From: Citrobacter arsenatis
Lineage (GTDB): Bacteria; Pseudomonadota; Gammaproteobacteria; Enterobacterales; Enterobacteriaceae
Direction: 5' to 3'
NCBI RefSeq assembly: GCF_004353845.1
Contig: NZ_CP037864.1
Location: 310,001-374,000 of the forward strand
DNA: 64,000 bases
The notes under the pieces were generated by a model that was given only the letters and a program-made list of their open reading frames with translations, was not told the origin of the DNA and ran no database searches. The first letter of the stretch is position 1. Each line of letters begins with the position of its first letter. The position numbers were made by a program, and so were the translations under genes. Below are positions 48,965 to 57,914 of this stretch, in pieces.

Positions 48965-49837
48965 ATGGAGTGGAGTCTGACGCAGAATAAGCTGCTGGCG
49001 TTTCACCGCTTGATGCGTACGGATAAGCCAATCGGCGCCTTACTGCTGCTCTGGCCAACGCTGTGGGCATTGTGGGTAGCGACCCCAGGCATGCCGCAAC
49101 TGTGGATCCTGGCGGTTTTTGTCGCCGGCGTTTGGTTAATGCGCGCCGCCGGATGCGTGGTGAATGATTATGCCGACAGGAAATTTGACGGACACGTTAA
49201 ACGCACCGCGAATCGACCGCTGCCGAGCGGGGCCGTGACCGAGAAAGAAGCCCGAACGCTGTTTGTCGTACTGGTATTACTGGCCTTCCTGCTGGTTTTG
49301 ACCCTCAATACAATGACCATTTTGCTATCCGTTGCGGCGTTAGCGCTGGCGTGGGTTTACCCATTTATGAAGCGCTATACGCATCTGCCGCAGGTGGTGC
49401 TGGGGGCGGCGTTTGGCTGGTCGATTCCGATGGCATTCGCCGCCGTGAGCGAGTCGGTACCGCTGAGCTGCTGGTTGATGTTCCTCGCCAATATCCTCTG
49501 GGCGGTGGCCTATGATACGCAGTACGCCATGGTTGACCGGGATGATGACCTGAAGATCGGCATCAAATCGACCGCGATTCTGTTCGGTAAGAACGACAAG
49601 CTGATTATTGGTATTCTGCAGGTTGGCGTGCTGGTGTTGATGGCGCTGGTGGGCTGGCTAAACGGGTTAGGGCTGGGTTATTACTGGTCTCTGCTGGTGG
49701 CGGGCGCGCTGTTTGTCTATCAGCAGAAACTGATCGTCAATCGCGAACGGGACGCCTGCTTTAAAGCGTTTATGAACAATAACTACGTCGGTCTGGTGCT
49801 GTTCTTAGGCCTGGCAATGAGCTACTGGCATTTTTGA
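48965..49837 (+). CDS. ubiA: 4-hydroxybenzoate octaprenyltransferase
   Basis: A membrane enzyme that joins an octaprenyl chain to 4-hydroxybenzoate. The protein is 290 residues with eight to nine hydrophobic helices. The two aspartate-rich Mg-prenyl-diphosphate motifs are present: NDYADRKFDGHVKRT near residue 67 and DTQYAMVDRDDDLKIG near 190. It is co-transcribed with ubiC. The downstream region holds two copies of a terminator hairpin flanking a REP. Confidence 0.97.
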   Translation: MEWSLTQNKLLAFHRLMRTDKPIGALLLLWPTLWALWVATPGMPQLWILAVFVAGVWLMRAAGCVVNDYADRKFDGHVKRTANRPLPSGAVTEKEARTLFVVLVLLAFLLVLTLNTMTILLSVAALALAWVYPFMKRYTHLPQVVLGAAFGWSIPMAFAAVSESVPLSCWLMFLANILWAVAYDTQYAMVDRDDDLKIGIKSTAILFGKNDKLIIGILQVGVLVLMALVGWLNGLGLGYYWSLLVAGALFVYQQKLIVNRERDACFKAFMNNNYVGLVLFLGLAMSYWHF

Positions 49838-49840
49838 TAA

Positions 49841-49881
49841 CAAAAATAAAAAAGCGGCTCATCTGAAATGACCCGCTTTGA
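49841..49881 (-). terminator. Terminator copy 1, oriented for plsB
   Basis: The stem AAAGCGG (49851-49857) / CCGCTTT (49873-49879) has an A-rich tract on its left (49841-49853), which is a T tract on the minus strand. Read leftward it terminates plsB. Confidence 0.7.
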
Positions 49882-49899
49882 GGCTGATGACAAACTCTG

Positions 49900-49944
49900 T
49901 AATGCCTGATGGCGCTACGCTTATCAGGCCTACGGAATTGCTTA
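49900..49944. repeat. REP element between ubiA and plsB
   Basis: TGCCTGATGGCGCTACGC-TTATCAGGCCTAC unit, with a partial GTAGGCCGGGTTCG remnant at about 49977-49990. Confidence 0.8.
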
Positions 49945-49991
49945 TCTCATTGATATTACTGTGAGTCGTAGGCCGGGTTCGTCAGCAGTCT

Positions 49992-50024
49992 GAAGCGGGT
50001 TATCTGAAGTGACCCGCTTTTTTT
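49992..50024 (+). terminator. Terminator copy 2, oriented for ubiA
   Basis: The stem AAGCGGGT (49993-50000) / ACCCGCTT (50012-50019) is followed by a T7 tract. Its stem and loop nearly repeat the hairpin at 49851-49879. Confidence 0.85.
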
Positions 50025-50028
50025 ACCC

Positions 50029-52449
50029 TTACTCGCCTTGTGTAGCGCTCTCGATGGTCAGACGTACATCTGACGTGACCAGTTCGGCCAGCATCTGATA
50101 GATCTTCATCGTCTCTTCCGGTTCGGCATCTCCGGTATCGCTAATGAACCCCTCGTCACGCAGCGTCAGCACCAGAGAGCTGAACACGGCTTTATCGAAG
50201 AATTCCGGCGCGTTAATGCCGTGCAGCACGGAGAGGCGTTGCGCCACGGTGCGGCTCTCTTTCTCCAGCGTACCACGGTTGATCGACGGGTTGGCGCTCA
50301 GCAGCCAGAAGGTAATGGCATAGCGTTGCAGCGTCTCGCGAGCACCCGCCGCCAGCAGTTGTAGCGTACGAGAGTGGGCCGGATTGATATGCAGTTCGTC
50401 ATCGCTCAGGGTAATGAGTCCCTGGCGCTGCATTTCGCTGGCTAGTTCGTCAATCACACCGGCAAGTTGATCACGCTCCCAGCGTAAGAACAGCTCCGCT
50501 TTCAGCATCGGATACAGCGCATCAATATGCTGCTGTAGCGCGGCGCGTGAAATACGACGATGCTGAGTCACGATGGCTGCCATCAACGAAGGCAGAACCA
50601 GCATATGCGCAATGTTGTTGCGATAGTACGTCATCAATACCGCCTGCTCGCGCGGCAGAATGATGATGTCACCGATGGTGTCTTTCTCGACCTCAAACTT
50701 GTTCATCTGCAAGGCGTGATCGATCAATTCACTGGCGCTCTGGACAGGAACCGTAGCATCCGCCGCGTACGGCACATTGCGCAGCAAGCTCAGGTAGCAA
50801 TCGAGCTGCTCGGTCAGCTGTTCACGGGTCAGAGAGCGCTGGCGGGAAGCCAGTAGCGCGGTACAGCACAGGTTCATGGCGTTGGCCGCACCTGCGTTGT
50901 TAATGCGCACCATCAGATCGGCGGCAATGTTATTCACCGTCGGCGTCAGCCAGGCCGGGCGGATAGACTCGATAGGGTCAATAGATTCACGCCACTCCGG
51001 CACATGCTGGTTGAGGTAGGTCATCAGCGGCATCGGTTCACCAAAGTTGACGTAGCCCTGGCCCAGATTACGCAGCTTACTTAAGCCACGCAGCATTTGC
51101 GGCAGACTCTCTTTTTCTTTCGTTGCGCCACGCAGCTCTTTTGCGTAGGTGCCCACTTCCATTACGTGCTCATAGCCGATGTAGATCGGTACGAGGGTAA
51201 TCGGACGCGTACCGCCGCGCAGCATCGCCTGAATGGTCATCGACAGCGTGCCGGTTTTCGGGTCGAGCAGGCGACCGGTACGTGAACGGCCACCTTCGAC
51301 AAAATACTCAACCGAATAGCCGCGGCTGAACAACTCGCCCAGGTATTCGCGGAAAACGGTGGAGTAGAGCTTATTGCCCTTGAAGGTACGACGAATAAAG
51401 AACGCGCCCAGACGGCGGAAAATCGGCCCCGCTGGCCAGAAGTTCAGGTTGATACCGGCAGCGATGTGCGGCGGAACCAGACCCTGGTGGTACAGAACGT
51501 ACGACAGCAGCATATAGTCCATATGGCTGCGGTGGCACGGAACATACACGATTTCGTGCCCATCGTGCGCCAGTTGACGCACACGCTCGGCATTGTGAAC
51601 GTTAATCCCCTGATACAGACGGTTCCAGGTAAAGCCCAGAATACGGTCCGTCAGACGGATCATCTCGTAGGAGAAGTTGGCGGCAATCTCTTCCATCAGC
51701 GCAATAGCATTTTGCTGCGCTTTTTCGTGGGAGATTTTTTTACTGCGCGCTTCATCTTCTACCGCGCGAGCGATCGCTTTTGAAGCCAGCAGCTTATTAA
51801 ACAGGTCCTGGCGGGCAGGGAGACGCGGACCGACGGCGGCCAGACGCTGACGAGCAAAGTGCATGCGCGCCACGCGTGCCAGCTTCTGAGCGATGATCTT
51901 ATCCGTACCGTGTTCATCTGCCATGCGACGCAGGGAGACTGACGGGGAGAAACGGACAAAACTGTCGCGCCCCAGCCAGGACACAGCAAAGAATTTCTGT
52001 ACGCCGTTCAGCATGCGCAGCGGCGGATTGACCTCGCCTTTTTCACGCCCCGGCGCACGGCCAAACATCACCGAAACCGGCACCATCTGCACATCCAGGT
52101 CGGGATTGCTGCGATGCAAGTCGAGATAGTTATGGAACAGCTTGATGGACTCTTCTTTTGGCGTGTAATAGGTGAACACGCGCGGGCCGCCGTGAATAAA
52201 CACGTAGCGCGGCAGCAGAGTTCCGTCTATCTCCAGCGGTTCCAGGGGATCGGGGAGATCGTGCACCAGACATTGGGCACGCAGCGTCAGCAGGTCTGCT
52301 TTTGAATTGTACGGTAGGACGTACATAATGGGACGCGAAGTATCGAGCCCCAATTCCGGGGCAGGTTCTGCCGGAATAGACTTGCTTTTTACCAGGACGC
52401 TTAATGGTAAATTCAGTAATTTGTAGTAAATTCGTGGCCAGCCGGACAT
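50029..52449 (-). CDS. plsB: Glycerol-3-phosphate 1-O-acyltransferase
   Basis: An inner-membrane enzyme that adds the first acyl chain to glycerol-3-phosphate in phospholipid synthesis. The protein is 806 residues, close to E. coli PlsB (807). The acyltransferase block I HRSHMD lies near residue 305, followed by GAFFIRRTFKGNKLY, the EGGRSRTGRLLDPK block and a VPIYIGYEHV block. The N-terminal segment is basic and hydrophobic. It diverges from dgkA, which acts on a related lipid intermediate. Confidence 0.97.
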   Translation of the reverse strand: MSGWPRIYYKLLNLPLSVLVKSKSIPAEPAPELGLDTSRPIMYVLPYNSKADLLTLRAQCLVHDLPDPLEPLEIDGTLLPRYVFIHGGPRVFTYYTPKEESIKLFHNYLDLHRSNPDLDVQMVPVSVMFGRAPGREKGEVNPPLRMLNGVQKFFAVSWLGRDSFVRFSPSVSLRRMADEHGTDKIIAQKLARVARMHFARQRLAAVGPRLPARQDLFNKLLASKAIARAVEDEARSKKISHEKAQQNAIALMEEIAANFSYEMIRLTDRILGFTWNRLYQGINVHNAERVRQLAHDGHEIVYVPCHRSHMDYMLLSYVLYHQGLVPPHIAAGINLNFWPAGPIFRRLGAFFIRRTFKGNKLYSTVFREYLGELFSRGYSVEYFVEGGRSRTGRLLDPKTGTLSMTIQAMLRGGTRPITLVPIYIGYEHVMEVGTYAKELRGATKEKESLPQMLRGLSKLRNLGQGYVNFGEPMPLMTYLNQHVPEWRESIDPIESIRPAWLTPTVNNIAADLMVRINNAGAANAMNLCCTALLASRQRSLTREQLTEQLDCYLSLLRNVPYAADATVPVQSASELIDHALQMNKFEVEKDTIGDIIILPREQAVLMTYYRNNIAHMLVLPSLMAAIVTQHRRISRAALQQHIDALYPMLKAELFLRWERDQLAGVIDELASEMQRQGLITLSDDELHINPAHSRTLQLLAAGARETLQRYAITFWLLSANPSINRGTLEKESRTVAQRLSVLHGINAPEFFDKAVFSSLVLTLRDEGFISDTGDAEPEETMKIYQMLAELVTSDVRLTIESATQGE

Positions 52450-52620
52450 AAACGATGTAAAGCCTCTGGTTAATAATGCAAATGCGCTGCAAGGATATCA
52501 GAAAGTTTAGTGAATTTCTGTGGTATCCCGTCATACTTCGCGCTGCTTTGCCACACCCTGAAACAAACGGGGTAACGTTACAATGACATTGACGCTAATA
52601 ATGTAAAAAGGTTCTTTTTG

Positions 52621-52989
52621 ATGGCCAATAATACCACTGGATTCACCCGAATTATCAAAGCAGCAGGCTATTCCTGGAAAGGTTTTCGCGCCGCATGGAT
52701 CAATGAGGCGGCATTTCGCCAGGAAAGCGTTGCCGTACTGCTGGGCGTAGCTATCGCCTGCTGGCTGGATGTTGATGCCATTACCCGCGTGCTGCTGATT
52801 GGTTCCGTGATGCTGGTGATGATCGTTGAAATCCTCAACAGTGCGATTGAGGCAGTGGTTGACCGTATTGGTTCTGAGTATCACGAACTTTCTGGTCGAG
52901 CGAAGGACATGGGTTCGGCGGCGGTATTGCTGTCTATTTTTGTCGCTCTGATCACCTGGGGCATTCTGTTGTGGTCGCATTTGCGATAA
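52621..52989 (+). CDS. dgkA: Diacylglycerol kinase
   Basis: A small trimeric inner-membrane kinase that recycles diacylglycerol to phosphatidic acid. The protein is 122 residues with three transmembrane helices. The family segment EILNSAIEAVVDRIG near residue 69, with the catalytic glutamates, is present, followed by HELSGRAKDMGSAAV. ATG 52621 was chosen over a TTG one codon earlier. It diverges from plsB, with lexA following 109 nt downstream. Confidence 0.97.
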   Translation: MANNTTGFTRIIKAAGYSWKGFRAAWINEAAFRQESVAVLLGVAIACWLDVDAITRVLLIGSVMLVMIVEILNSAIEAVVDRIGSEYHELSGRAKDMGSAAVLLSIFVALITWGILLWSHLR

Positions 52990-53053
52990 GGATTCCACAA
53001 CTGCATAAATCTCCTGTTTTTTGTGCAGTTTGCGGTTCCAAAATCACCTTTAG

Positions 53054-53090
53054 CTGTATATACTCACAGCATAACTGTATATACACCCAG
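53054..53090 (+). promoter_or_regulatory. Two LexA (SOS) boxes upstream of lexA
   Basis: CTGTATATACTCACAG (53054-53069) and CTGTATATACACCCAG (53075-53090) both match the CTGT-N8-ACAG consensus, the second with one mismatch. They end 8 nt before the lexA ATG, as in the autoregulated E. coli gene. Confidence 0.95.
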
Positions 53091-53098
53091 GGGGCGGA

Positions 53099-53707
53099 AT
53101 GAAAGCGTTAACGGCCAGGCAGCAAGAGGTGTTTGATCTCATTAGGGATCACATCAGCCAGACAGGTATGCCACCGACGCGTGCGGAGATCGCGCAGCGT
53201 TTGGGGTTCCGTTCCCCAAACGCAGCTGAAGAACATCTGAAAGCGCTGGCGCGTAAAGGTGTACTGGAAATAGTCTCCGGTGCATCGCGCGGTATTCGAC
53301 TGCTGCAGGAAGAAGAAGAAGGATTACCGCTTGTCGGTCGCGTTGCGGCAGGTGAACCTCTTCTGGCGCAGCAGCACATCGAAGGCCACTATCAGGTCGA
53401 TCCTTCACTGTTTAAACCGAACGCCGATTTTTTGTTGCGCGTCAGCGGTATGTCGATGAAAGATATCGGGATTATGGACGGCGATCTGCTGGCGGTGCAT
53501 AAGACTCAGGACGTGCGTAACGGCCAGGTCGTTGTTGCCCGTATCGATGACGAAGTCACGGTTAAGCGTCTGAAAAAGCAAGGCAATAAGGTTGAACTCC
53601 TGCCAGAAAACAGCGAATTCAAACCTATCGTTGTCGACCTGCGCGAGCAAAACTTCACTATTGAAGGGCTAGCGGTAGGCGTCATTCGTAACGGTGAATG
53701 GCTGTAA
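53099..53707 (+). CDS. lexA: SOS repressor LexA
   Basis: A 202-residue repressor of the DNA-damage response. The winged helix-turn-helix covers residues 1-70. The RecA-stimulated self-cleavage site is Ala84-Gly85 (VAAGEP), and the catalytic dyad is Ser119 (SGMSMKD) and Lys156 (VTVKRLK). All are present, so it should be fully inducible. It is probably co-transcribed with dinF, with a REP element between them. Confidence 0.98.
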   Translation: MKALTARQQEVFDLIRDHISQTGMPPTRAEIAQRLGFRSPNAAEEHLKALARKGVLEIVSGASRGIRLLQEEEEGLPLVGRVAAGEPLLAQQHIEGHYQVDPSLFKPNADFLLRVSGMSMKDIGIMDGDLLAVHKTQDVRNGQVVVARIDDEVTVKRLKKQGNKVELLPENSEFKPIVVDLREQNFTIEGLAVGVIRNGEWL

Positions 53708-53723
53708 TATTCTCTTGAGTCCC

Positions 53724-53797
53724 TGTAGGCCGGATAAGACGTTTGCGTCGCCATCCGGCAACTCGCCCGGTGGCGCTGCGCTTACCGGGCCTGGGCA
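53724..53797. repeat. BIME between lexA and dinF
   Basis: GTAGGCCGGATAAGACG / CGCCATCCGGCA and CGGTGGCGCTGCGCTTACC units. Confidence 0.85.
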
Positions 53798-53840
53798 ACA
53801 TTTTTTTCAGTACCTCTAACTTCTTCTCAGGCTCTCCTGT

Positions 53841-55160
53841 ATGCCTTTCTTTACCTCTTCTGATAAAGCACTCTGGCACCTCGCCTTACCGATGATCTTC
53901 TCCAATATCACCGTTCCCCTGCTGGGACTGGTGGATACCGCGGTGATTGGTCATCTGGATAGCCCGGTCTATCTTGGCGGCGTTGCGGTTGGCGCCACGG
54001 CGACCAGCTTTCTCTTTATGCTGCTGCTTTTCTTGCGCATGAGCACTACCGGCCTGACCGCGCAGGCATTTGGCGCGAAAAATCCGCAAGCGCTCGCACG
54101 CGCGCTGGTGCAGCCTCTAATGCTGGCGCTGGGAGCGGGTCTGCTTATCGCACTGTTTCGTACGCCGATTATCGATCTGGCTCTGCATATTGTCGGGGGA
54201 AATGAAGCGGTACTGGATCAGGCCCGGCGTTTCCTTGAAATCCGTTGGTTAAGCGCGCCCGCGTCGCTGGCAAATCTGGTGCTGCTCGGCTGGCTGCTTG
54301 GTGTTCAGTATGCGCGAGCGCCAGTTATTCTGTTGATTGTCGGCAATATTCTCAACATTGTGCTCGATTTATGGCTGGTGATGGGCCTGCATATGAACGT
54401 GCAGGGAGCGGCACTGGCAACGGTGATTGCCGAATATGCCACCTTGCTGATTGGCCTGATGATGGTGCGTAAAGTCCTGCATATGCGCGGGATTTCGCTG
54501 GTCATGCTGAAGCAGGCTTGGCGTGGCAACTTCCGTCGTTTGCTGGCACTGAACCGCGACATCATGCTGCGTTCGCTGCTGTTACAGCTCTGCTTTGGGG
54601 CCATTACGGTGCTGGGCGCGCGTCTGGGAGGCGATATCATTGCGGTTAACGCCGTGTTGATGACCCTGCTGACCTTTACCGCCTACGCGCTGGACGGATT
54701 TGCCTATGCCGTGGAAGCGCATTCGGGCCAGGCTTATGGGGCGCGGGATGGCAGCCAGTTGCTGGACGTCTGGCGGGCGGCCTGTCGACAGTCCGGTATA
54801 GTGGCCATCCTGTTCTCGCTGGTTTATGCCCTGTTTGGCGAGCAGATTGTGGCGCTGCTGACTTCGCTGGTGCAGATCCAACAGCTGGCCGATCGCTATC
54901 TTTTCTGGCAGGTGGTTTTACCGTTGGTGGGGGTGTGGTGTTATCTGCTCGACGGGATGTTTATTGGCGCGACGCGGGCTGCAGAAATGCGTAACAGTAT
55001 GGCCGTTGCCGCCGCGGGGTTCGCATTAACGTTACTGGTTTTACCGTGGCTTGGAAATCATGGTTTATGGCTGGCATTAACCGTTTTCCTTGCGCTGCGA
55101 GGGCTTTCACTGGCCTTTATCTGGCGTCGTCACTGGCGTAATGGCACCTGGTTTGCCTGA
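53841..55160 (+). CDS. dinF: MATE-family efflux protein DinF
   Basis: A 439-residue membrane protein with 12 predicted helices in two MATE repeats (LPMIFSNITVPLLGLVDTAV at the start; NRDIMLRSLLLQLCFGAITV in the second half). It lies in the lexA-dinF SOS operon. In E. coli it has been linked to protection from oxidative stress and bile salts; the exported compound is not established. The start aligns with the conserved MPFFTSSDKALW. Confidence 0.95.
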   Translation: MPFFTSSDKALWHLALPMIFSNITVPLLGLVDTAVIGHLDSPVYLGGVAVGATATSFLFMLLLFLRMSTTGLTAQAFGAKNPQALARALVQPLMLALGAGLLIALFRTPIIDLALHIVGGNEAVLDQARRFLEIRWLSAPASLANLVLLGWLLGVQYARAPVILLIVGNILNIVLDLWLVMGLHMNVQGAALATVIAEYATLLIGLMMVRKVLHMRGISLVMLKQAWRGNFRRLLALNRDIMLRSLLLQLCFGAITVLGARLGGDIIAVNAVLMTLLTFTAYALDGFAYAVEAHSGQAYGARDGSQLLDVWRAACRQSGIVAILFSLVYALFGEQIVALLTSLVQIQQLADRYLFWQVVLPLVGVWCYLLDGMFIGATRAAEMRNSMAVAAAGFALTLLVLPWLGNHGLWLALTVFLALRGLSLAFIWRRHWRNGTWFA

Positions 55161-55296
55161 GCTGGATGGTTAAAAATTCCGAATAGTAAATAAAACCCAG
55201 AATCACTGACTACACTTATTCTCACGTCCAGCAAAAACAGCATGTGTCTGGACATGGCACTCTCGCTATTCACAACCTAACGATGAGGACTTGATG

Positions 55297-55506
55297 ATGA
55301 ATAAAGACGAAGTCAGCGGCAACTGGAAGCAGTTCAAAGGTAAAGTGAAAGAGCAATGGGGCAAACTGACCGATGATGATATGACGGTCATCGAAGGTAA
55401 ACGTGACCAGCTGGTCGGTAAAGTCCAGGAGCGTTACGGTTACGCGAAAGATCAGGCGGAGAAAGAAGTTACGGATTGGGAAAAACGTAATGATTACCGC
55501 TGGTAA
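55297..55506 (+). CDS. yjbJ: CsbD-family stress protein YjbJ
   Basis: A 69-residue, very hydrophilic and charged protein of the CsbD family (GNWKQFKGKVKEQWGKLTDD, then QLVGKVQERYGYAKDQAEKEV). In E. coli it is abundant in stationary phase and under osmotic stress, through RpoS; its function is unknown. The third in-frame start (ATG 55297) was taken as it has the best spacing from GAGG and matches E. coli; TTG and ATG lie just upstream. Confidence 0.95.
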   Translation: MNKDEVSGNWKQFKGKVKEQWGKLTDDDMTVIEGKRDQLVGKVQERYGYAKDQAEKEVTDWEKRNDYRW

Positions 55507-55520
55507 TTAACCCCTCCCTC

Positions 55521-55546
55521 CTGAGAGTACAAGGATGTACGCTCTT
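55521..55546. terminator. Hairpin between yjbJ and zur
   Basis: An imperfect stem GAGAGTACA / TGTACGCTC with an AGGA-type loop between two convergent genes; a weak T tract follows. Confidence 0.5.
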
Positions 55547-55554
55547 CCGCTTAC

Positions 55555-56073
55555 CTAGCGCCCAACTTTTTTCTTCACCTGAATCGTATGGTCATGCTGG
55601 CACTCGCCAGGATGGCGGCATGATTCAACTTCCACACAGGCCGGACACAGCCCGTGGGCTTCAATAACGTTATGTCGCAGTGCAAAGCCCATTTTTGCCG
55701 CCAGCGTATGCATGATGTCTTCCACGCCTTCCGCACACTCTTCTTTTACCACGCCACAGCGGTCGCAAATGAACATGGCGGAACTGTGGGTTGGCTGATC
55801 GAACAGATGGCAAAGCACATAGCTGTTGGTGGATTCCACCTTGTGCACAAATCCTTGTTCCAGCAGAAAATCGAGCGCACGATACACGGTCGGCGGCTTG
55901 GCCTGCGGTTCGGTTTCCCGCAACAGATCAAGGAGGTCATAGGCGCTGATTGCGCCTTCCTGCAGGCTCATCAGGCGCAGCACTTCGAGGCGTTGTGGCG
56001 TAAGCCGCACGTTGCGTTGCGCACAGAGTTTTTCAGCTTGAGCCAATAACTCCTGCGTAGTGGTTTTGTCCAT
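55555..56073 (-). CDS. zur: Zinc uptake regulator Zur
   Basis: A 172-residue Fur-family repressor that senses zinc and represses znuABC and related genes. The N-terminal winged helix includes LTPQRLEVLRLM and KPPTVYRALDFLLEQG. The structural zinc site cysteines are CDRCG (near 103) and CPACVEVESC (near 143-152), and the histidine-rich end HPGECQHDHT follows. All metal ligands typical of Zur appear present. It is convergent with yjbJ and divergent from the cupin gene. Confidence 0.97.
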   Translation of the reverse strand: MDKTTTQELLAQAEKLCAQRNVRLTPQRLEVLRLMSLQEGAISAYDLLDLLRETEPQAKPPTVYRALDFLLEQGFVHKVESTNSYVLCHLFDQPTHSSAMFICDRCGVVKEECAEGVEDIMHTLAAKMGFALRHNVIEAHGLCPACVEVESCRHPGECQHDHTIQVKKKVGR

Positions 56074-56187
56074 TTGGCGCCTCGATTTGCGTGGAAGGTT
56101 AATCCCTTACTTTAACATGTTCTGCTTAAAACGCCGAGATCCGCCGTGGTGTGCTATACCTGACGCATCGCAATACTGGAAAAAAAC

Positions 56188-56676
56188 ATGAAAAGACCCG
56201 ATTGTATTCGCCACTGGCGTGAAGTTGAGGGGGCTGATGACTCCACGTATCCCGACAGCGATGAGCTGTTTGCCATTGGTGCGCCGCTTGCCCGCAGGCT
56301 GGGGTTAGGGCGGCTCGGCATTCATCATGAACGTCTGCCGCCGGGTCGACGCACGTCGTACCCACACGCTGAAAGCGATGAGGAAGAGTTTATCTACGTG
56401 CTGGAAGGCTATCCTGAGGCCTGGATTAATGGGTATTTGTGGAAGCTGGAACCAGGCGACAGCGTTGGTTTTCCGGCGGGCACCGGCGTGTGTCACACCT
56501 TTATCAATAACACCAGTGAAGAGGTACGTCTGCTGGTCGTCGGTGAAGCCAATAAAAAACATAACCGCATTTATTACCCGCTTAACCCGGTTTATGCGGC
56601 TACACGCGAGGATCGCTGGGTCGACCATCCACCGCAGTTTTTTGGCTCTCATGACGGAAAACCAGGGCGTAAATAG
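56188..56676 (+). CDS. Cupin-domain protein of unknown function
   Basis: A 162-residue protein with one double-stranded beta-helix: cupin motif 1 HAESDEEEFIYVLEG near residues 60-75 and motif 2 PAGTGVCHTFINNTSEEVRL near 95-115. Only some of the usual metal histidines are visible (His in PHAE, His in CHTF), so metal binding is uncertain. It diverges from zur and lies upstream of dusA. E. coli K-12 has other small genes (yjbL, yjbM) in this interval. The family is widespread and its substrate is unknown to me. Confidence 0.8.
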   Translation: MKRPDCIRHWREVEGADDSTYPDSDELFAIGAPLARRLGLGRLGIHHERLPPGRRTSYPHAESDEEEFIYVLEGYPEAWINGYLWKLEPGDSVGFPAGTGVCHTFINNTSEEVRLLVVGEANKKHNRIYYPLNPVYAATREDRWVDHPPQFFGSHDGKPGRK

Positions 56677-56782
56677 CGCGAGTGGGGGCCACGAATGGAT
56701 AACCACGAGGATGTGGCTCACTATCGTATCGGTCTATGCTATAGTAGCGCCCCTTTTTTAACCGGATGCTTGAATATTCGCC

Positions 56783-57781
56783 ATGCTGCCTGAATCTCAG
56801 TCTACCGCTTTTCCCGCTCATCGTTTTTCTATCGCGCCGATGCTCGACTGGACGGACAGACACTGCCGCTACTTTTTGCGCTTACTGTCCAGCCAGACGC
56901 TGCTCTATACGGAGATGGTAACCACTGGGGCAATCATTCATGGTAAAGGCGATTATCTGGCGTATAGCGAAGAAGAACATCCGGTTGCATTACAACTGGG
57001 CGGGAGCGATCCGGCTGCGCTGGCACACTGTGCGAAGCTCGCTGAACAGCGGGGCTACGACGAAATTAACCTCAATGTGGGTTGTCCTTCCGACCGCGTC
57101 CAGAATGGCATGTTTGGCGCCTGTCTGATGGGGAATGCGCAACTGGTCGCCGATTGCGTCAAAGCGATGCGCGATGTGGTGTCGATCCCTGTAACGGTGA
57201 AAACACGTATCGGCATTGATGACCAGGACAGCTACGAATTCCTGTGTGATTTCATCAACACGGTATCGGGCAACGGCGAATGTGAGATGTTTATCATCCA
57301 CGCCCGCAAGGCCTGGCTGTCCGGATTAAGCCCGAAAGAAAACCGCGAGATCCCACCGCTGGACTATGACCGTGTTTATCAGCTCAAGCGTGATTTCCCG
57401 CATCTGACGATGTCGATCAACGGCGGCATTAAATCGTTGGAAGAGGCGAAAATTCATCTGCAACATATGGATGGCGTGATGGTGGGGCGTGAAGCTTATC
57501 AAAACCCCGGTATTCTGGCGTCCGTTGACCGCGAAATTTTTGCTGCCACCACCGAAGATGCCGATCCGGTTGCCGTGGTGCGCGCCATGTACCCGTATAT
57601 TGAGCGTGAACTGAGTAAGGGAACCTATCTGGGGCATGTGACGCGCCATATGTTGGGGCTGTTTCAGGGGATCCCAGGTGCCCGTCAGTGGCGTCGCTAT
57701 CTGAGCGAGAATGCGCATAAAGCCGGGGCAGATATTAACGTTCTGGAACACGCGCTGAAGCTGGTCGCTGATAAGCGTTAA
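56783..57781 (+). CDS. dusA: tRNA-dihydrouridine(20/20a) synthase DusA
   Basis: An FMN enzyme that reduces uridines 20 and 20a in the tRNA D-loop. The protein is 332 residues. SIAPMLDWTDRHCRYFLR starts the flavin barrel, QLGGSDPAAL follows, and the catalytic Cys101 lies in NLNVGCPSDRVQNG. FIIHARKAWLSGLSPKENR is diagnostic of DusA. The gene is monocistronic with a bidirectional hairpin after it. DusA 5' ends are a known integration site for some genomic islands, but I see no island here. Confidence 0.97.
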   Translation: MLPESQSTAFPAHRFSIAPMLDWTDRHCRYFLRLLSSQTLLYTEMVTTGAIIHGKGDYLAYSEEEHPVALQLGGSDPAALAHCAKLAEQRGYDEINLNVGCPSDRVQNGMFGACLMGNAQLVADCVKAMRDVVSIPVTVKTRIGIDDQDSYEFLCDFINTVSGNGECEMFIIHARKAWLSGLSPKENREIPPLDYDRVYQLKRDFPHLTMSINGGIKSLEEAKIHLQHMDGVMVGREAYQNPGILASVDREIFAATTEDADPVAVVRAMYPYIERELSKGTYLGHVTRHMLGLFQGIPGARQWRRYLSENAHKAGADINVLEHALKLVADKR

Positions 57782-57810
57782 GTTTTCACCAAAAGTTAGT
57801 TAATTTCACC

Positions 57811-57843
57811 ATGCCCTGCGCTTTATCGCGGGGCATTTTCTTT
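57811..57843. terminator. dusA terminator
   Basis: The stem TGCCCTGCG / CGCGGGGCA with a CTTTAT loop is followed by TTTTCTTT. Confidence 0.85.
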
Positions 57844-57863
57844 ATAAATCAATGTATTATTTT

Positions 57864-57879
57864 TGGCGTGTTTCTTGTT
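57864..57879 (+). promoter_or_regulatory. Sigma-54 promoter of pspG
   Basis: TGGCGTG-TTTC-TTGTT fits the -24/-12 pattern, with the GG and TTG cores kept. It lies about 36 nt upstream of the pspG start. In E. coli pspG is driven by sigma-54 and PspF, which supports the call. Confidence 0.65.
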
Positions 57880-57914
57880 AGGCAATGGAGAGAATTTCAT
57901 TTCGGGAGAGAACC

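Noticed and set aside
56783..56900. dusA 5' end as an integration site for a genomic island
   Set aside because: dusA is intact, no integrase gene is nearby and no duplicated attachment sequence was seen.
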